Source of the DNA: Tubiluchus corallicola
Lineage: Eukaryota; Priapulida; Priapulimorpha; Priapulimorphida; Tubiluchidae
NCBI GenBank assembly: GCA_030141605.1
Contig: JAQGDQ010000017.1
Span: 1,026,001 to 1,090,000, forward strand
Direction: 5' to 3'
DNA length: 64,000 bases
Part shown: positions 11,017 to 23,144 of the stretch, one piece after another
Numbering within the stretch: position 1 is the stretch's first letter
Layout of the letters: each line of letters starts with the position of its first letter
Position numbers and translations under genes: made by a program
The notes under the pieces: model-generated
The model's input: the letters and a program-made list of their open reading frames with translations, nothing else
What the model was told of the DNA's origin: nothing
Database searches by the model: none

Positions 11017-13359
11017 ATGGAATAAACACACAATGGTCGAATTTTGAAGCCAAAATTTCGAATGAAATTAAATATAAAATATCGGAACACTTCCTGGATT
11101 TGAACCGTGATTTTTTGCTTACAACTGAAGGCGCTGCATTACATATTTATTGACTTTGGGGATAAGATTTTTGCATTAAGCAAAGTAAACAGAACTCTGC
11201 TTCAGTTAGCTAACTTTCTTTTGTAAAAATAGTTAAGTTAAATATTCAATGAAATTAATTTCTTTCCTTTGAAAGTTATTTGAATTCATGGGTGCAAAAG
11301 GTGATTTTTTTAAAAAATGAAAAAACAGCACTGTATATGTGTAAGCCTTTCACAATGAATGTAAACATCATTAAAAAGTCCGGAGAAGATTTGATAAAGG
11401 GACGAATGGTTATCTATTCATCTATTTCTGCTTTTTTACTTTTTTGTTCGTTTGCTTATTTCTTTCTTCTTTGGTTAGGTTTGTTCCTGTGATTTTTCAA
11501 TAAGTTGAAAACATTCCAAATGAATGCTTTTCATTACTAACACGTTCAGTTCCTCATTACATTAAGATCTTCGTTTACAAGTTAAACCAACGTGTACTAT
11601 TTTTGCACAGTTTTATCTTTTGTACATTTACACGGTGTCATACTGTAACATATTCGTAACAGAGCATGGATCAAAATTATTAAATTTGTTAAATATTGTA
11701 AAACTAACTATTTTATCAAAACAATCATTCATTGAACGATTTGGTTATTTTGTAATGTAAGTCATAAATCAACAATTTTTATCAATCACCGTCATCATCA
11801 GTCTGGACAGTCGTTTGCACCCACTAACAGCAAGCTGAATATAGTAACGGAGATCACTATAGTAACGGATCACGATAGCAACAGGTCACCATAGCAATGG
11901 ATCTCAATGGCAACGAAGCACCAGGGCAACACCCTGCTGAGAGGAACTTGAGACACTGCCTGCCCCCAGACACACACACCGGCTTTCACTACGCATTATA
12001 TCTCCGCACCTTATTCTTTGTCACTCTATTATATTAAATACACGAGTATTGTATCATATTACATGTTAATAAACATTTATATACGATCACTACGGCCTAT
12101 AACTATAAGAACGTTTAAGGACGTTTTTATTTAGGGGTGACATTGGTGTTTGGACACTTTTCGGTTACAGTAATTACACAATTGAAAAAAACATCTTACT
12201 GTAAATTAGCTTTTTATTTTTATCTATATAATACTATGTATATTGACTTTATCTAAAATAAATGAAATAAATAATAATTCGGTATCTTATAAACAACCTT
12301 GCACAATTTAACATTTTGACATTGGGACACAATACCGTCAGAGATTAAGAGCTATAGTGCGAGTGAATCACTTTATTCAGACAACAGGAAGGGAAACGGA
12401 AAATGATTAGGGTTATTGTATTTCTGCAGTTCCTTCGTCACGGTGCATTCTCAGTAACGGATGAATACATTAGCAACACGTCTGCCATAGGGCACAAGCT
12501 AGTAAATCTTACGTTCAATAGTGCACACTAACCGTAACACGGAAAATACAATCGCGAGTATAATATTTTTACTTAGAGCAAAGTATGCCACAACTGTAAC
12601 GTGCACGTAGCTCGCTATGGAAACGAGGTAAACATTTTTCTTAAATGCACAGGTAGGTTTACCTGTTATATTGATCAATGACGGATACTGTCAGCACTAA
12701 ATAATCTAGGCGTTCATTCATAACAGTATTTCATTCGTTCGCTCATACGGAAGCGTTCGGCTAGTAATTTCTAGTTTACTAAAAGCGGAACGTGACTTCA
12801 GCGAGTTAATATTTCTTGGCAAAAACGACTTCTAAGCATTTGTTGTAATATTTGTGCACATTGTTTACCTTACTTGGGTAGGAAATGCAGTCTTGTTTAC
12901 AAAGTGCTTTTTGCTGGAATGTCTATAGGGAGCAAAATGCTACACACAACTACCACGAGTACAAAGTAGTGTGAGCAGCCAGGGAGTGGGCATTTTAGCA
13001 GCGTGAATAAACAATTAACTGCTAAATTTTCGTCATGTAAGTCATTTATCTATTGTACATACTTTTATTTTCACATTTAATAATTTTGTGAAGTAATGAA
13101 TTTAATAACGCCTCATTTTTCCGCTTCGGCAGTTTTTTCTTCCAATAATTTAGCACATTGTAGATTCTGAGTTTTATTACAACCTATATAATAGTATTTG
13201 TTTATTATAAATAACAAATTGTAGAACATCTTGTAAATAACTATTTGTAAGCATTCTGCCAATGGACGCAATTCACATTGTAGGTTTATAAATGAAACTA
13301 AATCACTTTTTCCTGTTTTATTTTCCGCTATATACGATATATGAATCATCTATAACTGT
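11017..13359. other. Intergenic region between the RSL genes with one short tandem array
   Basis: No gene recognised. At 11841-11930 there are six degenerate 16-18-nt units of the type ATAGYAACGGATCACN, ending in CACCAGGGCAAC. The frames at 11280-11492 and 13113-13349 show no domain. Confidence 0.6.
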
Positions 13360-13925
13360 TTACTCCTCTTAACCCAAAGGCGGCGGTGTGGTCTCTTTCT
13401 ATTTTCCTCATGACCCAAGATTTTGATGTATAGGTGACAATGGGGAGACAGTTTCCCGGAGGAGCTCCAATTTTACATTGATAGATCCTTCCAGATCTTC
13501 TCTAGTTTTTTTTCACAACCGATTTCCCAAAACCCAAGAAAATAAACTGCTCTACAAACTCGAGCTGTTCTCTTTCTAGTGTATTTGCTCTATCTGCACT
13601 GTAGTCATCATGAATGTCTTACGTTAAAGTAGAGCCCTGCTTCGGCACTCTTCGTCTTAAGCCTTTTCAGGTTATCTTGTGATACTTCTTTTGAATTTGC
13701 CAGAAGCAGCATATCAAAGATTAGAGATCTTCATTCGGCCTAAGTTCACGATTCGCCACTCCACTCCTCCAGAATCTTACGTCCGGTCTTTTCAGTGCAG
13801 AGATTATACAGGGCTGGACTCAAAATCTTGTCTTACATCTTTCCCTGTCGATAAAGCATCTGTCTCTCCATAGTCAGTTTTGACAGTGGCGTGTTGATCT
13901 TGATACAGATTCCTCATCAGAATAA
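13360..13925 (-). pseudogene. Decayed non-LTR retrotransposon reverse-transcriptase fragment
   Basis: On the minus strand, broken frames give NLYQDQHATVKTDYGETDAL, then an RQDFESSPV block corresponding to the RT motif RQGC.LSP, then LANSKE..DNLKRLKTKSAE, as found just after the catalytic YADD in RTE/Jockey-like elements, and a QFIFLG-like remnant near 13540. The catalytic block is degenerate (FDMLLLA) and there are several stops and frame changes. It is an old dead fragment just upstream of RSL-B exon 1. Confidence 0.6.
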
Positions 13926-14123
13926 CCGAGTGGCTCGGATTGGATTCCCGTCTCCTTCAATGGATTGCAGAGGGACTGTAAAGTACCTCCGTGAATTTTC
14001 CTCGACAAATTAAATTAAAATTAATTATTGTTGGTCTTGGAAGAACGGTGATATTGGAAATATTATCTCGCTAGAAGAATTAATCTTTTTGTTTGCAATT
14101 TTCAGCTGAGTTTCAATCAGAAA

Positions 14124-17100
14124 ATGAAATGTAAAGAACAATTCAAGCTTTCTGCGTTTGGATTCAGCCATACAGAAGAACAATGCTTTGGTGAATCAAA
14201 GGTACAATACATGTAGGAAGATAGTATAGAAATAAGTAGCATAGCAACTACTGAGTTACTATTTGCGTCATTCAATAGCCTTCTTCAGATAGCTACAGTA
14301 ATGCCAAGTTTAATTATTAGTTCACCCAAAAATATCTGTCAGGACACCATAGATATGTAATAATAACTGCTATATAGCTATATTTAAATTTCATCCTAAG
14401 AAACCTGCAAAAGTCTGAAAAATTTTGCACTCTACTAGGACTCGAACCCAAGACCTTCTGCTAATGAGTGATTGGAGATTCTTTGACTGTTGACCCTACT
14501 TAATTAGTACAAATGAAACAGGCTGAATTACGTGGCCAAATCGGTGCTTCTCAGAATCCAAGCTCACCCAGTCACGTTTCTACTGTCTTCAGTTTCTCTT
14601 CATTTTCAATTGTTACGTAATAATTTTCACTATATTCTACAATGCCAAGTCAGTTTGTGAAGCCAAATTTCTTTTTAACTGCTTTCTAATGAAGAAATTT
14701 TCATTTCGAATTTCCAATAGAAGATCAAACTTGTATTTGCCTTAATATCCAAAGGTGTTGTTAGGAGAACTAAAAGCGCCTTATCAAGATTCATTATATC
14801 AACTCGAAAATTCCGTTAGTCTTAATTCCTTCCCCATATTGCTCTCTTTGCAGAAAAAATATTTTATGCATGTTGACACTATATCAAATTGTTAAAAATC
14901 TTCTCCTAGTCAAATTTTCTCTCTCGCAGAGTCATTAGACTAGAATTGGGTTTCTCAGCCTTTCGGGAAGTTTATAGTTATAAAGTCATCTAAATTCCTT
15001 CTGTGCGGAGACGCTTGCGCTTCAAAATTAATGAACTAATCCTGTTAAACATCTTAAAATCTAACAAAAGGAAATTACAAATTTGTACTTTGTATCTTGT
15101 ATTTTCCTGAGCAGCTAGGATGGCAAATTATTTTGTGTTTTGCCCCCCCCCCCAAATACATAGACGTTTTTCTAAATTTACTGGGATATGATTCCCGGTT
15201 GTTTCTAATGTTATTAATCGTATTAGCCAAGTATATCAGAATACGTTTACGCGATTTAATATGTTTATATTTTCAGTGGCCATGTGTCCATCCTATAGCA
15301 TTTCTGGTGTATCGGGTCACAGTGATGGTTTATTTCATGATTTGGCTCTGTCTATCAGCAACACCGTCCTACCTGAGCAACTACACGTATCAGAGTATGT
15401 ATAGTTCGTTTGAGTGCTTAAAGGCGTCGTATTCTATGCTTTGGAAATCGGGTGTGAACATAAACAGGAGTAGCTCTTATGATGTAAACATTTTGACTCA
15501 AGCAACGGAATAACAAACTAAAAATCTTCAAAGAATTTTAAAGCAAAAGCGGACCAAATCTTAAACTGTAGGTCAGAACAACCCACTCTTTAAAGTATTG
15601 AAAGGAAACATACTATTTTTTTCAAAAATGACTTGCGTGACAGAATTATTACCGCGCAAACTCAATTTCGCGTTCGCGCTATTAGTTCATCGCTGTTGCA
15701 TGCATTTCGCCGTTCGCTAGTTAGACGGGCACTAGCGCCTGCATTTCGGAAACGCATTTCACGGAAAACAGGTGTTGTACCTCTCAGTTCATATGTGTTA
15801 GTTTGTGACGAACTTCAGAAACGCTTTTGCAGTATTAATCGTGTTAAAATTTATACTTTTTATCGTACTTGAAAATTGAGTAGTATAATCATCATGTTAC
15901 CTTTAAAGCATACAAACATATACAACTTGGCATGGTACTTACCTGTACCTATTTGAAATACTTATGTAATTGGAAAAGAAAATTCTTTATAATTTAAAAA
16001 CGTTCGCGCCAAAATTGGCACTGCATCGCTATCCCAGTGTGCACCACTGATTCACCAAAAACACGTTATTGTTCTTATTGACAGTATAAAGTGATTAAAA
16101 CTTTTGCTTAGTTAGCGAAGCGTGTGCTACAAATGCTCTAATTATTTTTTTAAAAGTTTACGCAATGTTATCTAAACTTGTTTCAAACGCTTACCGTCAA
16201 AATGGTTGCGTGTAACATTTATCCCCGGAGTTAAAATAACAAGTTTAATTAAAGCTTACCACTATTTCAGGCAAGCCCCGTATGCAATAAGACAGCATGT
16301 AAGTGATATAAAATGTTAAAACGAATTTTTAAGCTTTATTTGCGAAGAGTTTTTTCTTGTGCCTTAACAATGTTCATTTTTTTAAATTTGCTTTAAATTT
16401 TTTAAATTATTTTAAATAAACAATACATTAATTAAATGTAAATAAACTTGTGTGCATATTTTAAAAGTGGCTTCGTTTACATTTATTTTCTCTTTTAATT
16501 GCCAGCAACCTAGGTATTCTAATATTCCTGATATTTTCCTGAAACCAATTTATGCTAAAAGGAAACGTGATTCCTTCATCTATCCTTTTCCTAATTGCTC
16601 TCCCTCTGATTCTAAGAAAAGGCCTAATTATCTGCCATTTGGGAACAAGGCAAAATAACGCAAATTAAACTGTACTTTGTATTCATTTTCTATTCAAAGG
16701 CATGTAATTTTCTGTGTTCCGGCAACTGCAAAACTGAACTGCTCATATTTCAGATGAAAGGTGGAAATGGATCATATACCTGACAAACATTGCTTTCCTC
16801 ATGCTCAACGTTCACCTCGTCGTAGCTGTCGCTGTCGCCGTCATATTTTACCTCAAGAACCGAACAGGTTGTGAAAATATTGTATCCAAATTAAGTTCGG
16901 AAAATGCATTATCAAATTTCATCTTAATATTAGTATTGAGTGTACCTTCGTGTGCATCACTGAAATTCTTTTATATAAGTAGGTGCTGCCATCTAGGTGA
17001 CTCACCTGATTTTAGAAAAGACGATCTTTCAAACTGTAAACTAGTTTCACTGATCACCAACTAGCGTCACAAATAACGGAGAAATGTATAAAAGCGTTGT

Positions 17101-19723
17101 AACAAGGAACGGGTTACGACATTTTGGGGCCCATACGCTGATGAAATTATGGGGCCCCTTAGACAGAGCCACCGTCTAATTTGCTCGCACTCGTTTCGGA
17201 TATTTTTTACTTGTGACATATTTTAGCAACATTTGCATAGTTGCGGCCCCCATATTTCAAATCAAGAGCTTCAAAGCGAGGCCCTTATCACAAATAAAGG
17301 GTCTCACACAAGGATTCTTTATTTAAAATGAAGAACCACTTTAAAATTAGATTTTCAGACTTCCTGGCAGCCTTTTTTAAAGTGAGCAATGCAAAGTATG
17401 GGGGCCCCTTCCCACAAGGCTGCAGCCCATGCAAGCTTATAGGGTAATCCAGCCCTGGATACAATTTCAACAAATTAAAAATTAATTAATGAATAAATCA
17501 ACAAACGCGTTTTTAATCTATTTTTAAATTGTACTTAAATATTTAAATAAATTAATAAATGCATTGGTTACGTTGCGTGTAGAAAATCATTTGTAGACAT
17601 TATATATAATTATATATTGTAAACAGGGGGAGTCGATGAAACACGGAGAGATGGATCACTAAACCACTTGGCCTGGTACATCAAGGCACATTGGGTGGCT
17701 TATAATTTAGCTGCTAATGTAGCTTTAATTGTATCCGTCAGTAAGTACATATTATTTACCAGTAGTTATTGAAGTAGTAGATTGAAGCTCTTTTACAAAC
17801 AACTTTGACGACAGTATTATGACTTGGAACTCTGTGGCAAAGTTTGGTGACGTTGGATCCATAGGGTTGCCACCGATAGCGATGCATGCGATTGAAACGT
17901 TAAAAACTAATCTAAAAACAGTGAAATCTCTCTTAAGTAAAATAGTAAACTTATTAAATTAAATTTAAACGGTTACCTGGCCTCATCATTTAACGCTGTC
18001 TACATTAAATAGAGTGCTCCAGTGCAAACATACTTCCGGTTTAGCTTCAATTAATACACATAAACGGTTTCCAGAAATCTCAAAAACGTGAGAAATGTAC
18101 TGGAACTCTAGGTAGTTTGACGCCCTAAGCAGAAATATTTTTAGCGCCCCCAAATATTTTGAGTTAAAATAACATAACATAATATAATGTAATTGTAATA
18201 TTTAACCACTGTAAATACCGTTTACTACTATTATTGCTGCTGCTGCTGCTGCTGTTGCTGTTGCTGTTGTTGTGTATTGTGTTAACGATTATACCCCATG
18301 TGCGGGGTTTTGTCTGTGTAGTTTTTCTCTTCATTGTAATGCATTGCATTGTTTATGTAATGTTTTGTAACTTGTAATTGCAATTGTAATTGTATGGCTT
18401 GTAAATCGTCAATAAATAAACGTGTAAGTTTTAGTTTTAGGCTTTTAAGGCTATTTTATAGTCTAAAATCAAGAAATTTGTACTACTTTATCGGTTCGTC
18501 ACAAGGTGGTAGCCCTATGGATCTACAGTGTTACACACCAGTATTGGCAATGTTTATGTGAAGCAGGTTGTAAGTAGAGCATTTAGTTGAATCTGAAATG
18601 AGTCTATCGACACAATAAAATCAAAGCGAGTGAATGTTAAAGGAAAACCGGATCCGAGCCTAACCTGTAGCTCAAAACAATCTAGTCTTTAGAATATTAG
18701 AAGTGAATATACTATTTTTTAAAGAAAGACTTGCGTGAAAGAATTACTGCCACACAAAAGTAAATTTCGCGATCCCGCGGCAAGTAGTTAGACGCCTGCC
18801 TTTCGGAAACGCATTGCATGTAAAACGGTGCTGTACCTCTCAGTTTAGAGCTGTTCTTGGCAACAGCGGTAAACTTGAGATTTAAATTTTTGTCTGCGAA
18901 CTTGCCGAGTTTTAATACAGCACACTGAATATCTTACAGTACTGCAATCTTCCTTTTCACAAAGCGTGTAACACGCTCGTGGGATATTTATAATGTTGAA
19001 AACTATGTTCCTTTGTGATGTCATCAATTGTTGGGCTCGCCCACCGTTACTTAAGATTTTAATCTATTATTCAATTATCAGAAACGCGTTTACAGTTTTA
19101 TTGCTGTTAAAATGTATACTTTTACCGACCTTGAAAATGGAGTAGGATGTGAAAAATCATCCTGTCTTCCTTTAACTGGTACGATAATTTTCAATGCCAG
19201 CATCAAATTTCGGTTAATTTCAGGTTACTGGGCGTTGCTGTATAATGGAGAAGGTACTGATCCGGTTGATATCAACACTCATGCAATTCAAGCTATCTAT
19301 GTCATCTTTGACATTATGTTTAGTGCCATGCCGATTCGCTTTCATCACTTCTGGTCGTCTTCAGTGTTCTTCTTTGTCTACATGATATTTACACTTATAT
19401 ACTGGGCTGCAGGAGGAACAGGAGGCTTTAATAGCTCCTACATTTATAGCTTACTAAATTGGGGAGAACAGCCGGGAAAGGTGGCGGGAATAGGTGTGGC
19501 GTTTATGCTTGTGTTAGTGCCAGTCATACAATTGATAATGGTTGCGCTAGCTTGGTTGCGAGATAGCATTTACAATAACTGTAATTGTGCAAGAAATTGT
19601 AGTCGTTCAGGGAGGAATATTGCTATTACTGGACAAAGAGAAACAGGGAATGAGGTAATTGGTCCAGAAGGAAAAGAAAATCCAGCACTAGATTTGGAGA
19701 TGGATCCAGTAAGAGCTCCGTAA
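14124..19723 (+). CDS. Rolling-stone-like multi-pass membrane protein RSL-B (5 coding exons, 307 aa)
   Basis: Exons 14124-14201, 15277-15394, 16754-16867, 17627-17740 and 19224-19723 join with phases 0,1,1,1, as in RSL-A, and total 924 nt. Exons 1, 2 and 3 have exactly the same lengths (78, 118, 114) as in RSL-A, so the genes are tandem duplicates. Conserved blocks: GFSHTEEQCFGESK then WPCVHPIAFLVYR, RWKWIIYLTN, WYIKAHWVAYNLAANVAL, YWALLYN, DPVDINTHAIQAIYV, MPIRFHHFW, IYWAAGGTGG and LAWLRD. About six membrane segments. The C-terminal tail is longer than in RSL-A and rich in Arg, Glu and Pro. MITE-A copies sit in introns 2 and 4, the second ending 48 nt before exon 5. The 34-bp minisatellite starts 70 nt after the stop, and I saw no AATAAA close behind it. 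Confidence 0.88.
14400..14515 (-). mobile_element. Possible tRNA-derived SINE remnant in RSL-B intron 1
   Basis: The minus strand has a good B-box, GGGTTCGAGTCCTAG, preceded by an anticodon-arm-like stretch AATCACTCATTAGCAGAAGG. The A-box is weak (GGTCAACAGTC) and I could not fold a full cloverleaf, so a degraded SINE head is more likely than a tRNA gene. Confidence 0.3.
15538..15906 (+). mobile_element. MITE-A copy in RSL-B intron 2 (internally deleted)
   Basis: A 369-bp copy with TTAA at both edges (15538-15541, 15903-15906). It lacks about 250 bp of the interior seen in the 3351 copy: GACGAACT joins directly to TCAGAAACGC. The composite element at 6315-6829 has a similar internal loss. 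It starts 144 bp after exon 2. Confidence 0.8.
17101..17457 (+). mobile_element. hAT-like MITE-D in RSL-B intron 3
   Basis: The left end (CAAGGAACGGGTTACGACAT) and the inverted right end (CAGGGCTGGATTACCCTATA) are diverged CAGGGC-type termini. GGGGCCC blocks occur inside both ends. A related left half lies at 26391-26530. No clean 8-bp duplication is left. Confidence 0.5.
18180..18430 (+). repeat. CTG/TTG microsatellite and possible retroelement 3' end in RSL-B intron 4
   Basis: A CTG/TTG run (about 18235-18272) is followed by a small perfect hairpin, ACCCC-ATGTGC-GGGGT (about 18294-18309), and then TGTAA-rich sequence ending in AATAAATAAACG near 18420. A hairpin followed by a poly(A)-signal-like tail is common at non-LTR 3' ends. 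No coding remnant is seen. Confidence 0.35.
18637..19175 (+). mobile_element. MITE-A copy in RSL-B intron 4, next to exon 5
   Basis: A 539-bp copy bounded by TTAA (18637-18640 and 19172-19175), with ends TTAAAGGAAAACCGGATC and, inverted, TTAAAGGAAGACAGGATGA. Only 48 nt separate it from exon 5, so the branch point must lie in or next to it. The frame opened by ATG 19112 inside the MITE stays open through the intron end and enters exon 5 in phase, giving 203 codons. The flank immediately downstream (from TGGTACG) is what was captured at 6362-6523. Confidence 0.88.
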
Positions 19724-19792
19724 CACAAATATGACACCAAAATGAACTTACGATAGGCAAGTAATTGAAAATAGAAATGAGAGAAAGTGGCA

Positions 19793-20975
19793 GATGAAGG
19801 ACGACACAACCGTGCACACAGCAGGAGAGAAAGGACGACAACCATTCACACACAGGGCCTATTTCAGCCTAGGCGAGGCCAGGGGAAGTGGGGCGTGTGA
19901 GGCCCCATGGGGGCATTGAAGCGCCGGGGGGGGGCGATTGCTACCATGATTGGCGCCCAGAAATTTTTTGAACTGCTAGAACGCCGGAGAAGCATTTTCG
20001 AAGAGAAAATATGGAGTCATACAGTTGTTAAAGGAAAGAACAATTGAAAGAAAAACTGCTTTATTCTCAAGACCAGTCCTTAATACTGGCAAACGGCGCG
20101 CGTGGGGCAAGAGAAAGAGAGGGAGAGAGGAGGCAGTATGTTCGCATAAAGCAAAAAAATGTTACCTTGGCGCGAGGCCCCGGGGAAGTATCCCCACTCC
20201 CCCCCCCCCTTGAAATAGGCCCTGTTCACACAACAGGAGAGAAAGGACGACACAACCGTGCACACAGCTGGAGAGAAAGGTCGACACAACCATGCACACA
20301 GTAGAAGAGAAAAGGTCGACGCAACCGTGCACACAGCAGGTGAGAAAGGACGACACAACCGTGCACACAGCTGGAGAGAAAGGTCGACACAACCATGCAC
20401 ACAGTAGAAAAGAAAAGGTCGACACAACCGTGCACACAGCTGGAGAGAAAGGTCGACACAACCATGCACACAGTAGAAGAGAAAAGGTCGACGCAACCGT
20501 GCACACAGCTGGAGAGAAAGGTCGACACAACCATGCACACAGTAGAAGAGAAAAGGTCGACACAACCGTGCACACAGCAGGAGAGAAAGGACGACACAAC
20601 CGTGTATACAGTAGAAGAGAAAAGGTCGACACAACCGTGCACACAGCAGGATGGAAAGGACGACACAAGCATGCATACAGCAGGAGAGAAAGGACGACAT
20701 AACCGTGCACACAGCAGGAGAGAAAGGACGACATAACCGTGCACACAGCTGGAGAGAAAGGTCGACACAACCATGCACACAGTGGGAGAGAAAAGACGAC
20801 ACAACCGTGCACACAGCAGGAGAGAAAGGTCGACACAACCGTGCATACAGCAGGAGAGAAAGGGCGACACAACCGTGTATACAGCAGGAGAGAAAGGACG
20901 ACACAACCGTGCATACAGCAGGAGAGAAAGGACGACACAACCATGCACACAGTAGGAGAAAAATGACGACGTACC
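19793..20975 (+). repeat. 34-bp minisatellite just downstream of RSL-B
   Basis: About 22 units of a 34-35-bp repeat, with variants GGACGACACAACCGTGCACA..CAGCAGGAGA and GGTCGACACAACCATGCACA..CAGTAGAAGA. Between about 20280 and 20640 the two variants alternate, giving a roughly 69-bp higher-order unit. One and a half units lie left of an inserted hAT element (19853-20224). Long overlapping frames on both strands follow from the unit length not being a multiple of three; they encode only repeat peptides. Confidence 0.95.
19853..20224. mobile_element. hAT-type MITE with perfect 8-bp target duplication
   Basis: A 372-bp element whose ends, CAGGGCCTATTTCA and TGAAATAGGCCCTG, are perfect 14-bp inverted repeats. 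It is flanked by an identical 8-bp TTCACACA (19845-19852 and 20225-20232), matching hAT superfamily hallmarks. Removing it restores a minisatellite unit. The interior is GC-rich with G and C homopolymer runs and has no transposase, so it needs one from elsewhere. The perfect ends suggest recent insertion. Confidence 0.93.
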
Positions 20976-23144
20976 GTGCACGCGCATATGTATACAAAAA
21001 AATAACCAGAGCAGAAGAGATGGAAAGAGTTGCAGGAACATGCACGTACATGAACTAGTATTAGAGTTGTCTAGTACGGTACTGCTTGTCGTAAAATGAC
21101 AGTCTAGTGTAAAATGTGTTCCTTCTCTTAGGACTGTGTAAGGTTTGGGAAGCCGAAACTAAAATAACAGTATGACTAGTAGCTGTTAGAATGACCGATG
21201 CTAGCAGAGGACTGTTGTCATTTTTGGTCAACATGGAAAAGAAACTCCTGGCAAAACGTGCTGCAGTGCATGGTACTTCTTAAAGCATGTGAATATTGGA
21301 ACATAATGCCATTGCAGTAAAACTAATTTGAATCCTTCCATTCTTCAACTAAGATAACATAAATATTACAATTTGGAGAAAAACGAGCAAGTCAGAAAGG
21401 CACACTCAGTCATCTAGTGGCGGGTCACAGGGCAAAACTTTATTTTCTAATGTGCACAATCCGTCGCAAATTAGGCCTACAAAGATTACGTCATGACAAT
21501 AGACACCGTAGACTTAAAAAAGATAAAAAATGTATTCAAAACCATCACAACGCCAAAACCTCTACAAACAACACCAACAATAATGTTGCTGTTGCTTTGG
21601 TGTTACTACCCTGCCATGACAACAATTAGGTAACTATAGTAACTAAATTAAATCTTAATAAAGTACAATAATTAAAATAAATAAACTTGGTAACTGTTTT
21701 GTACAGTTTGTCTGTCTGCATGTTGTAACCCATAGCCTCAATAAAGAATGATGAACACTTTGATACAGGTTGATTTCCTTTATTACTGTGCTCAAAAAAA
21801 AGAAGTGAAGGCGGTGTAGAGGGGGGTAGGTTTCAACATAAATTGAAGTCTGAAATAATAAAAATAAAAAGCAACATTTAGAACTTAATAATTCACTTAG
21901 GTTTAACACACTACAACAAAAATTAAATTTAAAGCACTAACCTCAGTTTAGGTAAGTCAAAAAACCACAAAATATAATTTGAAGCAAACATACCTTAACA
22001 AACTACATTATGAAATTTGAAATCTGAACTTCACCAGCAGATTATAAAACCTGAACTACTACTGCTCAACATACAATAACCAGGACTCCTGTTACACCTC
22101 ATTAACTTTAGTTGAAACCCAGTAAATGGTATGTAAATAGATAGTACAATAAACAGCTTAAGAAATAGGTAAATTATTTTTACAGACAAACAACCAAAAG
22201 ATGGCAGCACCTCCCTAAGATACTACCACATTCTGCTAAGTTTAAGTCTAAAAAACATTAATTATAGCACAATTGTGTAACAAAATGCATATTATCAAAT
22301 TGTTTCCTAAATAATAGAGTAACAAAAATCCACTGTCTATTATTTTAATTTGTCCAAAAAGCAGCTTTAATTGCCATGAGTGAGTTAACTGACTGGGAAT
22401 TTGTGTACGTCGATAAATTCAGAAATCGCAATCAATGATCAGACACCACAAAGACTTATAGAAGAATGATACACTGTACTGCAGAAGCAGCAGTAGCATA
22501 AAATATTTTTTACTACAAACTAGAATTATAAAAAAGACTAATTAAAATTGCTTAACCGAGTTCAGTCTCACTGCTTCCTTGTCCTAAAGTTAGTCAAACT
22601 TTCAAGTTGGCAATCCATTAATTGGGAAGCCTGGGTGGCATTACATAAGACTCAACTTCCCTAGGTCTCTCCTAAATTTTACATAAAAATAATAATTATG
22701 TCAAATTCTTATTTAAGAGGAAATCTAAAGTATATTGTATTTTCTCGTAATAATCCTTTCTTTTTTATGCATACGTGTATGATTAGTGTACAAACATACG
22801 TGTAATACATAGATACATGATTAGATCATGAAGTTGTATAATTATTGTAATTTGTTGATAATTGTAATTAATTCATAATTTAAAATTAAAATTGAAGCAT
22901 CACAGTTGGAGTGTGCAGATAAATTACGCTTTTAGCAAAGCTTCATCCCTAGTAAAATTAGCTTATATGGTACCACTTGAAAGAGGAAAACCTACTCACA
23001 GCTAGAACTAATATGGTCATCCACATATCTTACGAAGGCATCTTTCTGTCACCGGTTAGCCTGAGCTAGCTGGATCTGTGTCAAGCAGAATGTTTTCTGG
23101 ATGTATTCTTTTATTTTGTACTAATAATTATAATGAAGGTATAT
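20976..23144. other. Intergenic, no gene seen
   Basis: AT-rich DNA. The frames at 21417-21629 and 21655-21909 show no domain. An AATAAAG at about 21739 could be a poly(A) signal, but no upstream coding region supports it. A dinucleotide (TA)n run lies near 23139-23152. Confidence 0.55.

Noticed and set aside
13679-13873. Plus-strand 64-codon frame
   Set aside because: Lies over a minus-strand retrotransposon relic; no independent support.
19112-19723. 203-codon frame as the whole gene
   Set aside because: The rolling-stone family N-terminal half is present in four upstream exons; the frame before 19224 is MITE and intron sequence.
20225-20975. CRISPR-like look of the 34-bp direct repeats
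   Set aside because: Units are directly adjacent without unique spacers, and the genome is eukaryotic; it is a minisatellite.
20080-21058. Frames of 323, 271 and 262 codons (Cys/Val-rich, minus) and the 135-136-codon plus-strand frames
   Set aside because: They follow the 34-bp minisatellite; open in several frames at once and consist only of repeated peptides.
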